NCBI GenBank assembly: GCA_025345505.1
Contig: JANVCC010000010.1
Location: forward strand, 44,651,738 to 44,715,737
Reading direction: 5' to 3'
Source of the DNA: Todiramphus chloris collaris
Lineage: Eukaryota; Chordata; Aves; Coraciiformes; Alcedinidae
Length of the DNA stretch: 64,000 nucleotides
The notes beneath the pieces were generated by a model. It was not told the origin of the DNA. It did no database searches and saw nothing but the letters and a program-made list of their open reading frames with translations. Positions 13,872-26,678 of this stretch are shown one piece after another. The position numbers were made by a program, and so were the translations under genes. Positions within the stretch are counted from its first letter, which is position 1; each line of letters begins with the position of its first letter.

Positions 13872-14290
13872 AGGGAAAGGGAAAAAGGGAAAGAGAAAAA
13901 GGGGAAGGGGAAGGGGAAGGGGAAGAGGAGAGGAGAGGAGAGGAGAGGAGAGGAGAGGAGAGGAGAGGAGAGGAGAGGAGAAGAGAAGAGAAGAGAAGAG
14001 AAGAGAAGAGAAGAGAAGAGAAGANNNNNNNNNNNNNNNNNNNNNNNNNNNNNNNNNNNNNNNNNNNNNNNNNNNNNNNNNNNNNNNNNNNNNNNNNNNN
14101 NNNNNNNNNNNNNNNNNNNNNNNNNNNNNNNNNNNNNNNNNNNNNNNNNNNNNNNNNNNNNNNNNNNNNNNNNNNNNNNNNNNNNNNNNNNNNNNNNNNN
14201 NNNNNNNNNNNNNAAGGAGAAGGAGAAGGAGAAGGAGAAGGAGAAGGAGAAGGAGAAGGAAAAAAAAGGAAAGGAAAGGAGAAGGAAAAA
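13872..14290. repeat. Homopurine (GGAGA / GAAGA / GGAGAA) tract with assembly gap
   Basis: The plus strand is pure purine from 13872 to 14024 and again from 14214 to 14290. It moves from GGGAAA-like units to GGGGAA, then a 5-bp GGAGA array, a 5-bp GAAGA array, 189 unknown bases, and finally a 6-bp GGAGAA array. The long frames on both strands (poly-Arg/Lys/Glu or poly-Leu/Ser/Pro) are artefacts of the repeat and of the Ns. Long mirror-symmetric homopurine tracts can form triplex DNA and stall polymerases, which probably explains the gap. Confidence 0.97.
14025..14213. other. Assembly gap (189 Ns)
   Basis: A run of 189 undetermined bases inside the homopurine repeat. The repeat unit differs on the two sides (5-bp GAAGA on the left, 6-bp GGAGAA on the right), so the missing stretch contains at least one change of unit. 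The true length may differ from 189. Confidence 0.99.
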
Positions 14291-17072
14291 TTAAACACAA
14301 GTGATATACAGGCAATTGCTAAGTGCCTCCCACAAGTAGACCAATTCCCAGCCAGTTCCTGAGCAAAAGATGGTTACATCCCCTTTTTCTGCTTTTTATT
14401 GTGACGTGGAATATCTCTTTTATGAGTTCAGGTCATCTGCCTGGTTGTGTTCCCTCTCTACCTACTGCATACCCCCAATCTATTCAGCAGGTGTGCAGAG
14501 TAAGAAACAAAGAAGGTCTTGGTGCTATGCAGACACTGTTGAGCAATAGCTACAGCATTGGTGTGTTAACAGTACTATTTTGGTCACATATCTAAACCAC
14601 AGCACTGTATGAGCTCCTGTGAAGAAAGTTAATTCTATATCAGTCAGGCACATTACTGTTGGCTATGACTCCAAAACATCTAGACTAGGTATAGCATCAA
14701 AAGCAGTTTCATACAAAGCCTTCAATGCAATAAAACATTATTTGATAAAAAGTATGAAATCTTTCATTCTGTTCTTTGCCTGAAGGAAGTGCAGGATTAG
14801 TCTGTGGTCTCCTTTTTCACTGCAAACAAAATTATTTTATTTGACCTATTTTTTTTTACAAAGATTTAGTTTTTCCCTTCAGTTTACAGTGACCAAATGA
14901 GTAAACACACCTATTAGTCTACCAATTTTATTGAAAAAAAAAACATTACAAACACCACCACTATGCCCTAAATTCTGGATTTTCTAGTAAAGGTTACAAA
15001 AACTTATTTTACAAGTTAATGTCACATCTTTTAACTATCTGTTGCCTAGTCTGAATAGTCAGTCTTTCTGATCTTCTGAAACCAATTCCATTGCGTCCTT
15101 TGAGCTTTGTCCTATTTGCCTGTAAGTGTGGCAGCCTGAAATGAATCCCATGTTTAGAAAAACAGGTCCTACATGATCTGTGTCAGTGGCAGTATACAGA
15201 AGTTGATATTGTTTTCCTGACTGTGTTATACCTCTCAATATATTCTTTGCCTTTTAGACTTGTAGTAGGCAAAGGTCTGAAGTTTGCAGTCCAGATGTCT
15301 AAATTGGTGCTCAGACATTTTTTATCAGTGGATAGACTTCAGAGAATCATAATTAATACATGAAGAATGAAACATCAAATCACTGATTTTTCTTTCCTCT
15401 ACAAGAAAGACAAGATAATTTAGTCAAGTCTAAAGCTAATTTTCTGGTCACCATTTGAAGACCTCAAAAAGGCAAATAGTCTCACTCTCACCTTTGGTCA
15501 TCTTTGTAAAGACTAATCACACTAACTGATAAAAATGGGAAATAAACAATGCAAGTTAGAATTTGTCACATGTTAATTTGTAACTATTTCTTTATTATAC
15601 TTTTCTCCACCAAATTAAATATGACCCTTAGTATCCAGGAATTTTTCCCTGAAAATACCAAAAAATTGCTTTTAATTTTTTTTCTTTTTTCTTTTTTTTT
15701 TCTCCTTAAATTAAATGCTTAGATGAAATTTCAGTCTCAAATCAGAGCCGAGTCTAGTTTTTCTGAGCAGGTTAATTCAGTTCTGTGAGAAATGGCAGTG
15801 GTCTGGTGGAATGGAGGACAAGAGATAGGAAGAATTACCTGTGGCAATGGGAAGTTGGGGTGAGTTGAGGAGAATGGTGTCAGTAGGCTGGTGGCAAGGA
15901 AGGGAGGCTGGGCCTTTGGACATGAAGGTAGTGCCTGCAGCATCTACGGGGCTTGTTTTTGCTGGGTGGACTGGACAAAGGCACATAAATGGGAACTTAA
16001 AGAAATTCGGTCTTAGAAGTGAGGCTGGAAAGGATCAGTGGTATTTCATGTAGCTGACTGTTTAAGGAGTGAATAGTGTGAGTGTGCTAGGTGAGGAAAG
16101 AGAAGAGCAACTGCTGTGTTTCACCTGGTCCAACCTAGATCACAGGAAGATTACAACAGTCTTTTTGTGAGTGTTTGCTACTCCTAAATGAAGCTCCACT
16201 TCTTCCTCCCCTCTTCTCTGCTTCAGAAGCTGATGAGAAATGAAGGCTGAAGAGAAGGAGTTTAGGATATGCCCTACTACTGCTTCAGAGGCAGAAAGTG
16301 TTCAGGATGGGATCAGACACCTGAGCTTAAAATCATGATTAGGTAAATTTATTGTTCCCTAGGTCTTTAAAGGAAGGAGAGGGAAGAGCAGTCTTTTACA
16401 CTTCTATGTAGGAAAATACAGGATTCCGGAGACCATTCCTGCATAATACTGGAGAAAATGAGCTTTTCACTCTGATATGAATGCTTACTGCATCAATAAA
16501 ACTGTACATTAAAGCAAGAACATCTTCCTTCCTACACAGTATTTGTCTCAATTCTTTGGTCTTTATTGATACATATATTTAAATCAAAAAGAACATTGTC
16601 CAAATCCACATGCCCAGAATGGTATGAAATGACAGAAAAGATATGAAATGAGATTGTTTTAATCAATAGGGAGGGAATAAGTGCCAGTGAGCAGATGTAA
16701 AAGAGGGTATTTTGCAGATAATTGCACAAAAATATTCTGGCCATTAGGTGGTGCCCTTATTCCAAATAACAAACGAGGAAAAAAAGAAAAGGAAAAAAAA
16801 AAGCAAGCTGAACGTTATCTCGAAATTTTCCTTCCCTGATAGCCACTGCAGGCTGCAGCACACACTGTATAAAGAGTGCTGGGCAAAGCTAATGAGGGCT
16901 TGGGCAAAGCAGCAGTGTGTGACCTGTGAAAGGGCAAAGGGTCATATTCTGTTATTGTCAGGCTCTTACTGCTGGAATTAGACACTGTAGTTTTCCATGG
17001 TAGGAAGCTTTAAGCATCTTGGAATCAAGATTTTATGCATTCAGCAACTTCATATTCACACTAAATACATAG
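14291..17072. other. Intergenic DNA without a recognisable gene
   Basis: Ordinary AT-rich sequence. Frames of 60-90 codons on both strands around 14323-14595 and 15737-16053 have no recognisable domain. A 9-bp inverted repeat (CACACACTG / CAGTGTGTG) is present at about 16860-16922, and a CTCF-like motif at 16738-16755. Confidence 0.5.
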
Positions 17073-17077
17073 GCCTC

Positions 17078-17545
17078 TGTGATGGGTTGACCCCGGCACA
17101 GAACCAGGTGCCCACCAAGCCCTTCTATCACTCCCCTCGACCCCCTTCAGCACAGCAGGCAGGGAGAGAATAAGACGCAAAGCAGAGGGGTGTGGGTTAT
17201 GATAGACAAGATGTTATTTTCTACTTCCCATCCACAGGCGATGGTGGGCCAAGTCCAGGAAGCAGGGCTCCAGAACACGTAGCAGCTGCTTGGAGGACAA
17301 AGCAGAATGCCCCCCCATCCTCCTCCTGCCCTCTCCCTTTATAGTTGAGCTGACGTCATATGGTATGGAATAGCCCACTGGTCAGCTCAGGTTGGCTGTA
17401 TCTTCTCCCCCATCCTGCCCCCCATCCTCTGGTGCCGTGTGAGCACTGGCAGTCATAACACAGGTGTGTTCTCAACACCCTCCAGCTCCCAGTGCTGCAG
17501 CATGAGGGCTGGATGGGGAAAAGCAGCTCAGCCAGACCCACTACA
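17078..17545 (-). mobile_element. Solo LTR, ERVL-like, minus strand, with 5-bp target duplication
   Basis: A 468-bp GC-richer block with TGTGATGGG at its left end and CCACTACA at its right end. It is flanked by a perfect 5-bp repeat, GCCTC, at 17073-17077 and 17546-17550. Read on the minus strand it has a perfect CRE (TGACGTCA at 17351-17358) followed by a TATA box (CTATAAA, complement of 17338-17344). That is the same TATTCCAtaccATATGACGTCA...TATA arrangement seen in the plus-strand LTR at 40045-40641. A 5-bp duplication and this promoter layout fit avian ERVL LTRs. No internal sequence is present, so it is solo. Confidence 0.9.
17351..17358. promoter_or_regulatory. Perfect CRE (TGACGTCA) in the solo LTR promoter
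   Basis: The palindromic octamer TGACGTCA is the consensus CREB/ATF site. It lies 6 bp from the TATA box of the minus-strand solo LTR. The LTR at 40045 has a decayed copy at the same place (TGATGCCA). Whether it is active is unknown. Confidence 0.6.
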
Positions 17546-19421
17546 GCCTCTGACCCACAGGTTTTTACTAGTGGTGAATATGATTGACTCAGTACAGCTA
17601 AGATATGTTTTAAAACTTTATGCTTAATTTGTGAGAACATTACAACCTTTTTTTTTTTTTTTTTAACTGAGACAAGCTTCTTTATTATTTTAGACAACTC
17701 TTAGAACATGGGAGAAAGTTATGAAGAAAAGTGGGTTTAATAACATAGAACATTAATTAGCCAGTGTCCTGTTCCTTTCAGATACACACATTGAAATGAT
17801 TAGGGCAAAACACCAGTGCCTGTGAAAAAAAAGCCAGGAACAAGATGTTATAGTTGAATGGACAGCCTTTCAAACTGATGCTCCAATTTTTGTAAAGTGA
17901 ATTGAAATGAGTAAACCAGCAAACTGGTAGTATTGCTATTTTGTTGGAAAAAGTACAGACACAAGCATCTTCAGTTTAAAACATCATTTTGAATACTCTT
18001 TGGGGTGGAGGTGTGTGGGGGGATTGAACTAGCAGACAAAAGCCAGAGGATACATGTCACACAGTCCACTCAACACTGGAAGTCTTGTCTAAGCTAGTCA
18101 TCCAGATGCCATTACATCCTCTTGCAAGAGAAGAGCCCCAAGAAGTTGCCATCCTTCTTTGGCACTTAACATTCAGTGAATAACTCTCTGGAGACAGCAC
18201 CTCTTTCTACTGACTATAGATGCTCCTACTCTGGTTATCTTAAACCAGATGCCTCAGTCTTGAGTTTTTATATTATTGAGTTTTATTGCTGATTTTTATT
18301 ATGAAGGATCATAGTAATACTTGGCCACCAGCTGACACTTCAGAAGGCTGTTTATTACCTGAGATCCTATGCCCTATTGATCAACCCCGGATTTCATATG
18401 TCTCCAATAACAAATAATACCTAAAATGTAGCTGAACATCAATATTCATGAAGATAAATCTTGTCCAAGAAAAATTACAAGCTTTTCCCATTTATGGGAC
18501 GTCAAATGCATTTGAGAATTCTGAAAGATTGCATTATTTTTATTTTCTTTTTCCACTTCCTTCTCTTTGATTTTATTAATTTTTAATTTCAAACAAGCAG
18601 AATTGCAAATGTGAGATATTGTGAGTACAACATCTCTGATATATTTACACTGATTGGAAAGGATTGGAAAAGATTGGAAACAGAAATTGAAAAAAAATCT
18701 TAATTAAAAAAAAATGTGATTGTGTAATTAAAAAATATTGACCATCCATATAGACCAGGTTCATTTGGAAATATTTTCTGAACTGAACCCAGCTTTAGGT
18801 CTTTCAAGATAGATGTAACTGAGAACTTAGGCTTCACACTGAAAATATGGATTTTATAGTAGCGGGGATTTGGTGCCTCTAAAGCTAACTTCATAGGTCA
18901 CATTTGACTTCACTATTTTCTATCCTAGTACTACAAAGAACAAACAGGAAGTATCATTTTGTCTGTGTCGTTGGTTTCTTTAAGAGAAGCCAACACAGCT
19001 CTGACAGCTCAGAGAAAATTATTCATGAGTGTAAATTTTATCGGTTCACATTCTTCATCTCTATTTTCTGTTCTCTTCTACTTTCCTGAATCCATCTGAT
19101 ATTGATCTTTGCTCTGGCTCTCTGACATCTCTCAGTCTCTACTTGCCTCTCAATGGGCCTGTCTGTACTAGAAACCTTTTTTTTCCACCCTTGTCATTTT
19201 TTTTTTTTAATTGCTTTAGTAAAGGTCATAACTTTTGTGTACAGCCCTCTATGAAATGGAAAGGATTAATATAATTTTATTCTTTCCAGCCTTGCAATCT
19301 CTCTCAAATATTTTCTTGATATCATTCATTTTAAAGCTGAAAGCTCCTGTTCATCCTGCAAACAGAAATATTGAGTTATTTCACAAAGCCATGCAATTCC
19401 CAGTGTCCTTCTGCATCTTAT

Positions 19422-19445
19422 AAATAAATAAATAAATAAATAAAA
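19422..19445. repeat. AAAT microsatellite
   Basis: Six tandem copies of a 4-bp A/T unit. Confidence 0.95.
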
Positions 19446-22400
19446 TCGAGTGATTGTGGATGCTACATTATAAATTGTAGAAGACTTAATTCAGTTAGTC
19501 TTTTGTTTTCTATCCCTAGGGTTATAACTATGCTGAAAAATCATTCTTTCTTTTTTCCCACAGCATTCCTTCCACGCTGCCATGGCTTTGTGTCTTCTCA
19601 CTGTGAAACTTGTTGACTGGAAATGAAGTCTGCCTCCACAATTGTCTTCTACTCACACTCTTGAGTGTCTTCTTTGAAGCAGGAACCTTCAGACAGTAGT
19701 GGGAAGTATAGGATATGCTGAAGGTAGACAACTAAACGCATAAACTGAGACAACTTCAAGGTCCTGCAGCAGTGTCTGTGCCTATTCTCTGCAACCTCAT
19801 GCACTCTGTCGACAATTATCAATGACATGTCATGCACATTTATTTATGTTTATGCCTTTAGTATGTATTAAGAATATGCATGTGCTTATGAATTTTGGAA
19901 AAAAAAATGATAGACCTTTTAGCTCTACTTGGAAGATATTTTTTTCAATACAAGCATAATATGATTCTTAGGTTTTCTGGTTGTAATTTTCTTAACTCAT
20001 TCACTAAATTCCTTTTTTATACTTAGCTCTCTTTACCAGTCTACTAGCAACATCAGTCACCTCTTTGGTTATGGAGACATAAAATTCGTACCTGGTATTC
20101 AAATAAACACTAATTCATGCCTGTCAAGCTGAAGTTCTCAAATCAGTGTGATTTTACAGTGTGGAAAATGCTTGTCTATAACAATAGCTAGCAAAAATGT
20201 AGCAGGAGACATGAATGAAATTAAAGATTATTTACAGCAATTGTGTTGAAGATCCTTAGCTTAGTAGATGGTGACTGTTTTATGGTGAATTTTCTTACAG
20301 CCACAAGATTACATTTTACAGAAAAATACAAAAGGCCAAAGAAGAAAAATAAGTAAAATTTGTAGATGAACAATGAGAAGGTGGCTGCCATAGAGTTTTA
20401 CTTTACAATCTTGGTAACTCCTAGTAACTCCTGCTTTATTTCATCTGCTTGGATTAACACTTTTTTCTTTTTCAATTTATTGATTTTATGTCTTTAGATC
20501 TGAGACAATAAGAAGATTATTATATATACTAATACAGACACTAAAGGAATGGGATTATAGATATCTCAGGGGCTACAGACAATTGCTTAGTCATAAACTA
20601 CAGAGTGTCTTCTGTCCATCTGACTGAATCAGATTATCTTCAGTCTCTCAGCTACTCCAGCACAAGTACAGATATGGCCAAATGGTAACTGGACTAACAC
20701 CAAAGGTTTTCTTTCAAACTTGACTATAGTCATATTTTATTCCTTTCATTACTCCACTATCTGACTCACTGTGTATTGCACCAGCACAGTGCAGGAAGGT
20801 GGTTCAAAGAGGAAGAGAAGTGAGGCAGGATCACAAAACCCTATTTTCAGTTTAGGGGAAATGGTCGTAACTGATTTTAATTAAATTTTGTGTAACTCTG
20901 TATAGGATTTCTTAAAAAAACTTCAGTACTAACAGTGTTTTGTTTTCATGGCTATTCTCTCAAAGTGCCACCACTAAGACTAGTTTAATGATTAGAAATA
21001 ATTTCCAAATTACAATGTGATCAAAGACCTCTTGAAATGAAGGCATATACTCCTTTTAATTTCAGTGGGTTTGGGATTAATTTTAAAATATTTTAAATTA
21101 TAGCATATTTTGGGGCCACTAGGAACATCTGAGTCATCCTTTGTTTTGTTAGTGACTGTTCCATTCTTAAATCTGACACCTCTTCAGCAGCTGTGGAATT
21201 CCTACCTTCAGGCTTGAGGAATAGTTTAAGCTAAAGTAATCATTCTGCTTTGCCTGTTTAGATGTAATCTAGTGTGCCACCATACATAGTCAATATCAAA
21301 GCATGGCAGGGCATTCCAAAGGAAAAAATCTCATTCAGTAACAGTGTTCTGGCAATTTAGTCTCGCTTCTTTCTGTATTCTTTCTTTTGTAGTGGTTAAA
21401 AAAAGGAAATACATGTTTAATTTACCAGATGAACCATTTCTTACAAATAGTTCCCATTCTGATAAACAAAAAAAAGGCAAAAAGCCACAACCTCCAAAGA
21501 GAAGCTGTTGGTGTGTCCTCATCTGGATTCCAATACAGCTGAAAAAAGAAGGAAAAAAAACCCCAAAAGCCCACAAAAAACCACCTTGGATTCGTAACAG
21601 ACAGTGCTTGCTTAGACACAACAGAAAATTTATAAAAAAGCAGATGAGGGGAAAAGAAAAAGGTGCATTAGCACTTAAGAATATCTTGCAAATAGCAGTC
21701 TGAGTGCCAAAAACTCTGTTCTGAGATGCCATATGGGAGAAAAGATGTTTCCCAACAAAAGGAATGAAAAATGAACAATTCTCCTGAAGGCTATGAACAT
21801 TTTTCCTAATTGTTTCTTTGTGTCTCTCACATTTTTGCTTGAAAACTTCAGTGAACTGTAGTAAACAGACAGAATAGAAATAATTCCTGATTGTGAAATT
21901 TTACATCATGAAAGACCAAAACCTGAAAAGTGGGTCAATTAACACAAGTGCAGGGAAGACAGTTATGATACTGAGTGCAGCATTTCACAAGTGTGGGACA
22001 AGCAGGAGAAGTTCTCACAAGAGTCCTAATAGATGTACACACCATTTATGAAATTATGAATTGTATCCTTTGGAATAATGACTGTTTGGGGAAGCAAGAT
22101 GGTTTTCTGCACCTCATACTGAGATGGGAAAAGAGGAAGGAGGATCTCTTCAAGGTTCCTGATAATCAAAGTTTCAAATTCTTCAGAAATCTGCTTTAGT
22201 ACTTGCTATTGTAAGAAAGAAGGGTCTCTTGTTTCTTACTCTGAGCTGAGCTAAAGATCCTGTTCCCCTTAAAAGTCTTTTGGTCTATTTAATTACAGCA
22301 TTAAATTGAAGAAAATAAAATAAAGAAGGAAAAGAATTAGGTATAGATTTTGTTTTTCAATTAGTATTGGAAGTAGTTATTTGCACTAGGGTAATTCAGA

Positions 22401-22447
22401 TAAGCATCTGGCCCACAAAATTATCCTGGCACATACAAAGATTTGCC

Positions 22448-22471
22448 TTTTTTTTTTTTTTTTTTTTTTTT
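22448..22471. repeat. Poly(T), 24 bp
   Basis: An uninterrupted T run with no recognisable SINE or LINE body next to it. Confidence 0.95.
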
Positions 22472-24927
22472 AAGAACTAGGAATTTTTCCAAGACATCTT
22501 GACTGCAGGGAGCAAAGCATCTGACCAAAGTATGTTCACCAGATGGTGGATGTTTCTATGTGGGTAAATACTAAAAAGTTCTAAATCCATGCAAACTGGG
22601 AAGTAAGGATGGGAAAGGTTTGCTATTGTTTTTCAGTTTAAGTTGCCTCTGCAACTAATAAATGTGAAAGGAAATATAAAACAAAATAAATCTACATTTA
22701 ACGGAAAAAAAGAGATACGTCTTGCAATTTATTACTGGATCTGACCTATTGTTAATAACTAATTTGGGAAACTTTAAAGTTAAAAGTTTTTTTGTTATTT
22801 TCTTTTTTTCTTTTCTTTCCTTACTATCTTTATTACTTTTCTTTTCAAGAGTTGCTGCACTAAAATGTGATAGTTTCAAAAATAATGGCAAGAAGTATTA
22901 TTTTGTGGAGAGAGGAAATGTGAAATTAAAGAAAAGCAACCAGTTTTAGAGGCCAGCTGAGGCCTTTGTGCAACCAGCCCCTAGTCAGCTACTACTGCCT
23001 GGTGGGGCAGAAGCAAAAGGCAGCAGGAGGCAATGCTGCTGTTGCCTCAGACTGTCAGAATCTTTAAAATACCAATGAAAGTATGTTTGCACAAGCTGCT
23101 GCATTGAGCCCTGGCTTTTCTAAGCTCTTCTCTTCCTCCAGCTCTGTTGGTACTGTAACTGTAAGCAAAGTGAGGAGAGGGGAGTGGAACAAAATCTGAT
23201 GAGTGGTAACCACTATAGCTGTCGGATGTGTGAATGTGAGTTGGAGGACTATGGTGTTACAACACCCACCCAAGAAGTCTTCTAGGTGGTATAGGACATC
23301 AAGTTTGGCTCCAGTACCCAATCTCAGCAGGAGTAGACACCTCTCTAATTTAAACATCTACATAAATGTTTTCTGCATTAGTAATTTATCCTGGATTTAA
23401 AATCACGTAGGCAGCTTGAGGGTACATTTACACAGCACGGTGTAGTTTGACCAGAACGCAAGCTGGCTTACATGACAGAAGATCTATAGCTGAAATAGCA
23501 TAGCAAAGTAGTGAGAAGTTAATAGAAAGGTTCCCACTAAGTGTGGTAAGCTTTAGAGCATGTATCCACAGAAGCAAATGAAATGAAAGAAATGTCACAG
23601 TGAAAAGACAGGACAGCAGGAGAAAATGTTCTTTAGCTTTCTTTGTACTGAACCTGAAATAACTAAGACAGAATCTAATTCTCCTTCATGCTCCCCTCTT
23701 TAATAGAAACCTATTGCTTACAACATCTTTCTGTTTATTTGGTTTCTTTTTTTTCACTCTGTATGTGCCTGTGGTGAACAAGGAAGTAGCAAAATCTGGA
23801 CATGAAGATGATGTTGACACAAATGGGTGATGTAGAAATACAACCAATTTTTCCCTCCCTCTACTTCTCAGAAAATTTCTCTCTATGCAAATAAATACAT
23901 CTATTAGCCACTAATTATCAAAACAAGGAGACATATTGACCAGAACTTTACAGTATTTTCCTCTTTAGGGTAGTAGAAGATAGCAATCTTTAACAAGCAT
24001 AAAAAGATAAAAGTTCATTGAACTAAATGCATACAAACCTGATAGGGATCTGACAGTTTTTGGAGGTGATGGAAATACAGGATACAAAGAAACTGGGTTT
24101 CATGAAGCAGTGCTGAAGTAACATGATTCCTTGCTGCTGGCAGAAGAAATAAAAGTCTGGGTAAGGGAATTTTTCCTGTAATATGGTCTTACTTGTGCAT
24201 TTTTTTTCTTACAAAGTTCTGAAAGATATTCTGGGGTTTTTTTTTAGAACAGATAAATGCTTAAAATATACTTTTATGTCTTAAATACATTTTGTTAAAC
24301 ATATTATAAGTATGATAGAATCCAGTTTCATACCAGAATATGCATATGGCTCCTAATCCCTTGTTCTAGAAGTTTATACTAAAGCTATTGAAAATAATAA
24401 ATATATTTCCTCAGTTTAAAAGAGAGAGAAAAAAAAGCTTTCAAATAGAAGAAGACAAGAAAAATATTTTATCAATAGTTTATAGTCAAGGTAAATGTAC
24501 AAATGATAAACAATATTCAGGAAAAGTAACATCTGTTTACAAGATACATGCAACAGCTTGGCAAGAGCTATTACCCAAGAGATTATATTCTATGGAATTG
24601 GCTTAGTATCAGAAGAAAGAGTGATTAACTGTAGAACAGTTAATGTCTAAGTTATTTTTGACACACTGCTTTGATCAAAAAAATCATTTTTCTCCTTTGT
24701 CATAGAGCTTAAAGTCTTTGGTGCAGAAGGCAGCTATAGATGTATGGTTTTGCAACTTCTTTATTGCATTTATGCATGCACATGCACACACTTAATTACA
24801 TAAAAAAGCCTTACCTGACTTTTTGTTTGCTTGTTTTTGTGTGAGAATCAGTTAATAAAAACATGCTTGAGAAAACATTTTATCTTCTTTAAGGGAATAT
24901 ATTGCATATCTCGTTTTGAATGCCTAC

Positions 24928-24970
24928 AAAAAAAACCAAAACAAAACAAAACAAAAAAAAACCAAACACC
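24928..24970. repeat. A/C-rich low-complexity tract
   Basis: AAAAC-type units (ACAAA and CCAAA) of the same kind as the tract at 52814-52899. Confidence 0.9.
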
Positions 24971-26575
24971 TTTGAAAAAATTTGCTGCCTGTGTTGTATC
25001 ATTTATTCTCCAAATGTAGCTGTTTCTGCAGAAATTAAAACTACCCTTTTCCAAAAGAAAAAGCATAGATGGATGTGAGTTGAGGTGTCAGGAAGAAGGA
25101 GGACAACATGTTAATTTTAATATGCAATTTTGAGAGAGAGAAGGGAGGAAACATGTGGAAGAAATTGCATCTTTGAAAAGTAACAGACAATGACTAGAGA
25201 GAAGACCTGTTTGGGGCTATTGAAAGACACTATTCAGCTCTGTGAGGGAGAGAAACCTAGCCCACTTCACAAATGTAAAAGCAGACTGCTACCAGGAACC
25301 ATTTGCAGGAGTGATTAACAAAACCAGTTTGCTTTATAAGATTTTCTCGGAGGTAAAAATGTATGCATATAATTTTGACACAATCAAATAGTGCACCCTT
25401 AGAGTTGTAAGGCAAAAAAAACCCAATTAGCTCTTCTCCCTTAAAAGAATGTCTCATTATAACATTATTGTCTACTCAGCAGATGTATCATTTAAAAATA
25501 ATGAGCAATGACCAAACAAAGGATGCAATTCTGAGAAATAAATGACAGTAACAGTCCCAGTTTCCCGAATGGAGGTGAAAGTGGTTTGGCAATATTTACC
25601 CAACATGATGTTCATTTATTCATCATTGAAATTAAAGAGAGATGGAGGGAATGCCCGTGTGTGCTAGTGAAAGTGTAACATGAAATACGTATAGACTTTA
25701 AAGTTGCAGATGAACTTAAATGTTCCAAGTGGCATCAGTGCAAACCAAGGGACTTTCAGTAACAACAAATAGTGGTTTAAGGGTCTAATTTATGCCTTAA
25801 GTTCTCTGCTCTTAGTGGTGAAACATATACTAAGGAAAAAAAGCCAGAACATTTTGAATTGAAGCTCTAGACTTCTGTTTGAGCAGGAGCTCTAAATCCA
25901 GGTTATCAGAAAAAGGGAACAAGGTGAACATACATTTGAAAAAGAAAAGTACACGGTAATTTGTTGTCAAATTTCCTTTAAAATATGCTTTTTCTATGCA
26001 TTTGTAGCCCAAGTTAAACAAATGAAAATGTGGTATCTACATTTAAAAGAAAACTAAATACCACTGTAGTTAAAGAGAAGGGCATTAAGCCAAAGGTTTT
26101 TTTCATATATCACATTTATTTTGAAAAATATTACAGGTACCGTAGCCAGGATAGTAACTGCTCCTTATTACATTTCCACCCCCTCTCTGATAGATATTCC
26201 AGTGCTGTAGTACAGAAAGCTGGACAGATGACCAATATTGTTCTTTGTGTACCACATGAGCGTGCAAGCCCAAGGCAATGCTTTTGAAAGCTGAATCTAT
26301 TATTTTTATTGAGATGGAAAAAAAGAGCAGTTCTAGGGACCATCATGTGCTCCCTTTTTGCTTTAAAAGGGTTAATACAATGACAATCTGACAAACAACC
26401 GCCTTTAAATGATAAGTTAGGTGCAATCATACAGCAGAAATACACACACATAATGTTTATTTAACCTTCTCTTGCATTCATGGTATTTTCATCTTTTATA
26501 CTTAAATTGCTCAGGATAAATGAAGCCTGATTACAAAGAAACCTTTGAACCTGTTTTTAAAAATGAAAAGTAGGT

Positions 26576-26678
26576 TTTTTGCATAGCGTCGTTGTTGTTT
26601 GTGGGTTTTGGTTTTTTTTCCATTTGGTTGTGGGTTTTTTTATTGTGGTTTCTTTTTTTTTTTTTTTTTTTTTTTTTT
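26576..26678. repeat. T/G-rich low-complexity tract ending in poly(T)
   Basis: Alternating TTTTG/GTTTT sequence that ends in 26 uninterrupted T residues (26653-26678). No mobile element body is recognisable. Confidence 0.9.

Noticed and set aside
13752..14315. Long frames on both strands across the GA-rich tract
   Set aside because: Produced by the homopurine repeat and the 189 Ns; no real coding evidence.
21331..21732. Frames of 133 (minus) and 119 (plus) codons in mutual antisense
   Set aside because: Composition is dominated by A/T-run codons (Lys on one strand, Phe/Leu on the other) and no domain is recognisable.
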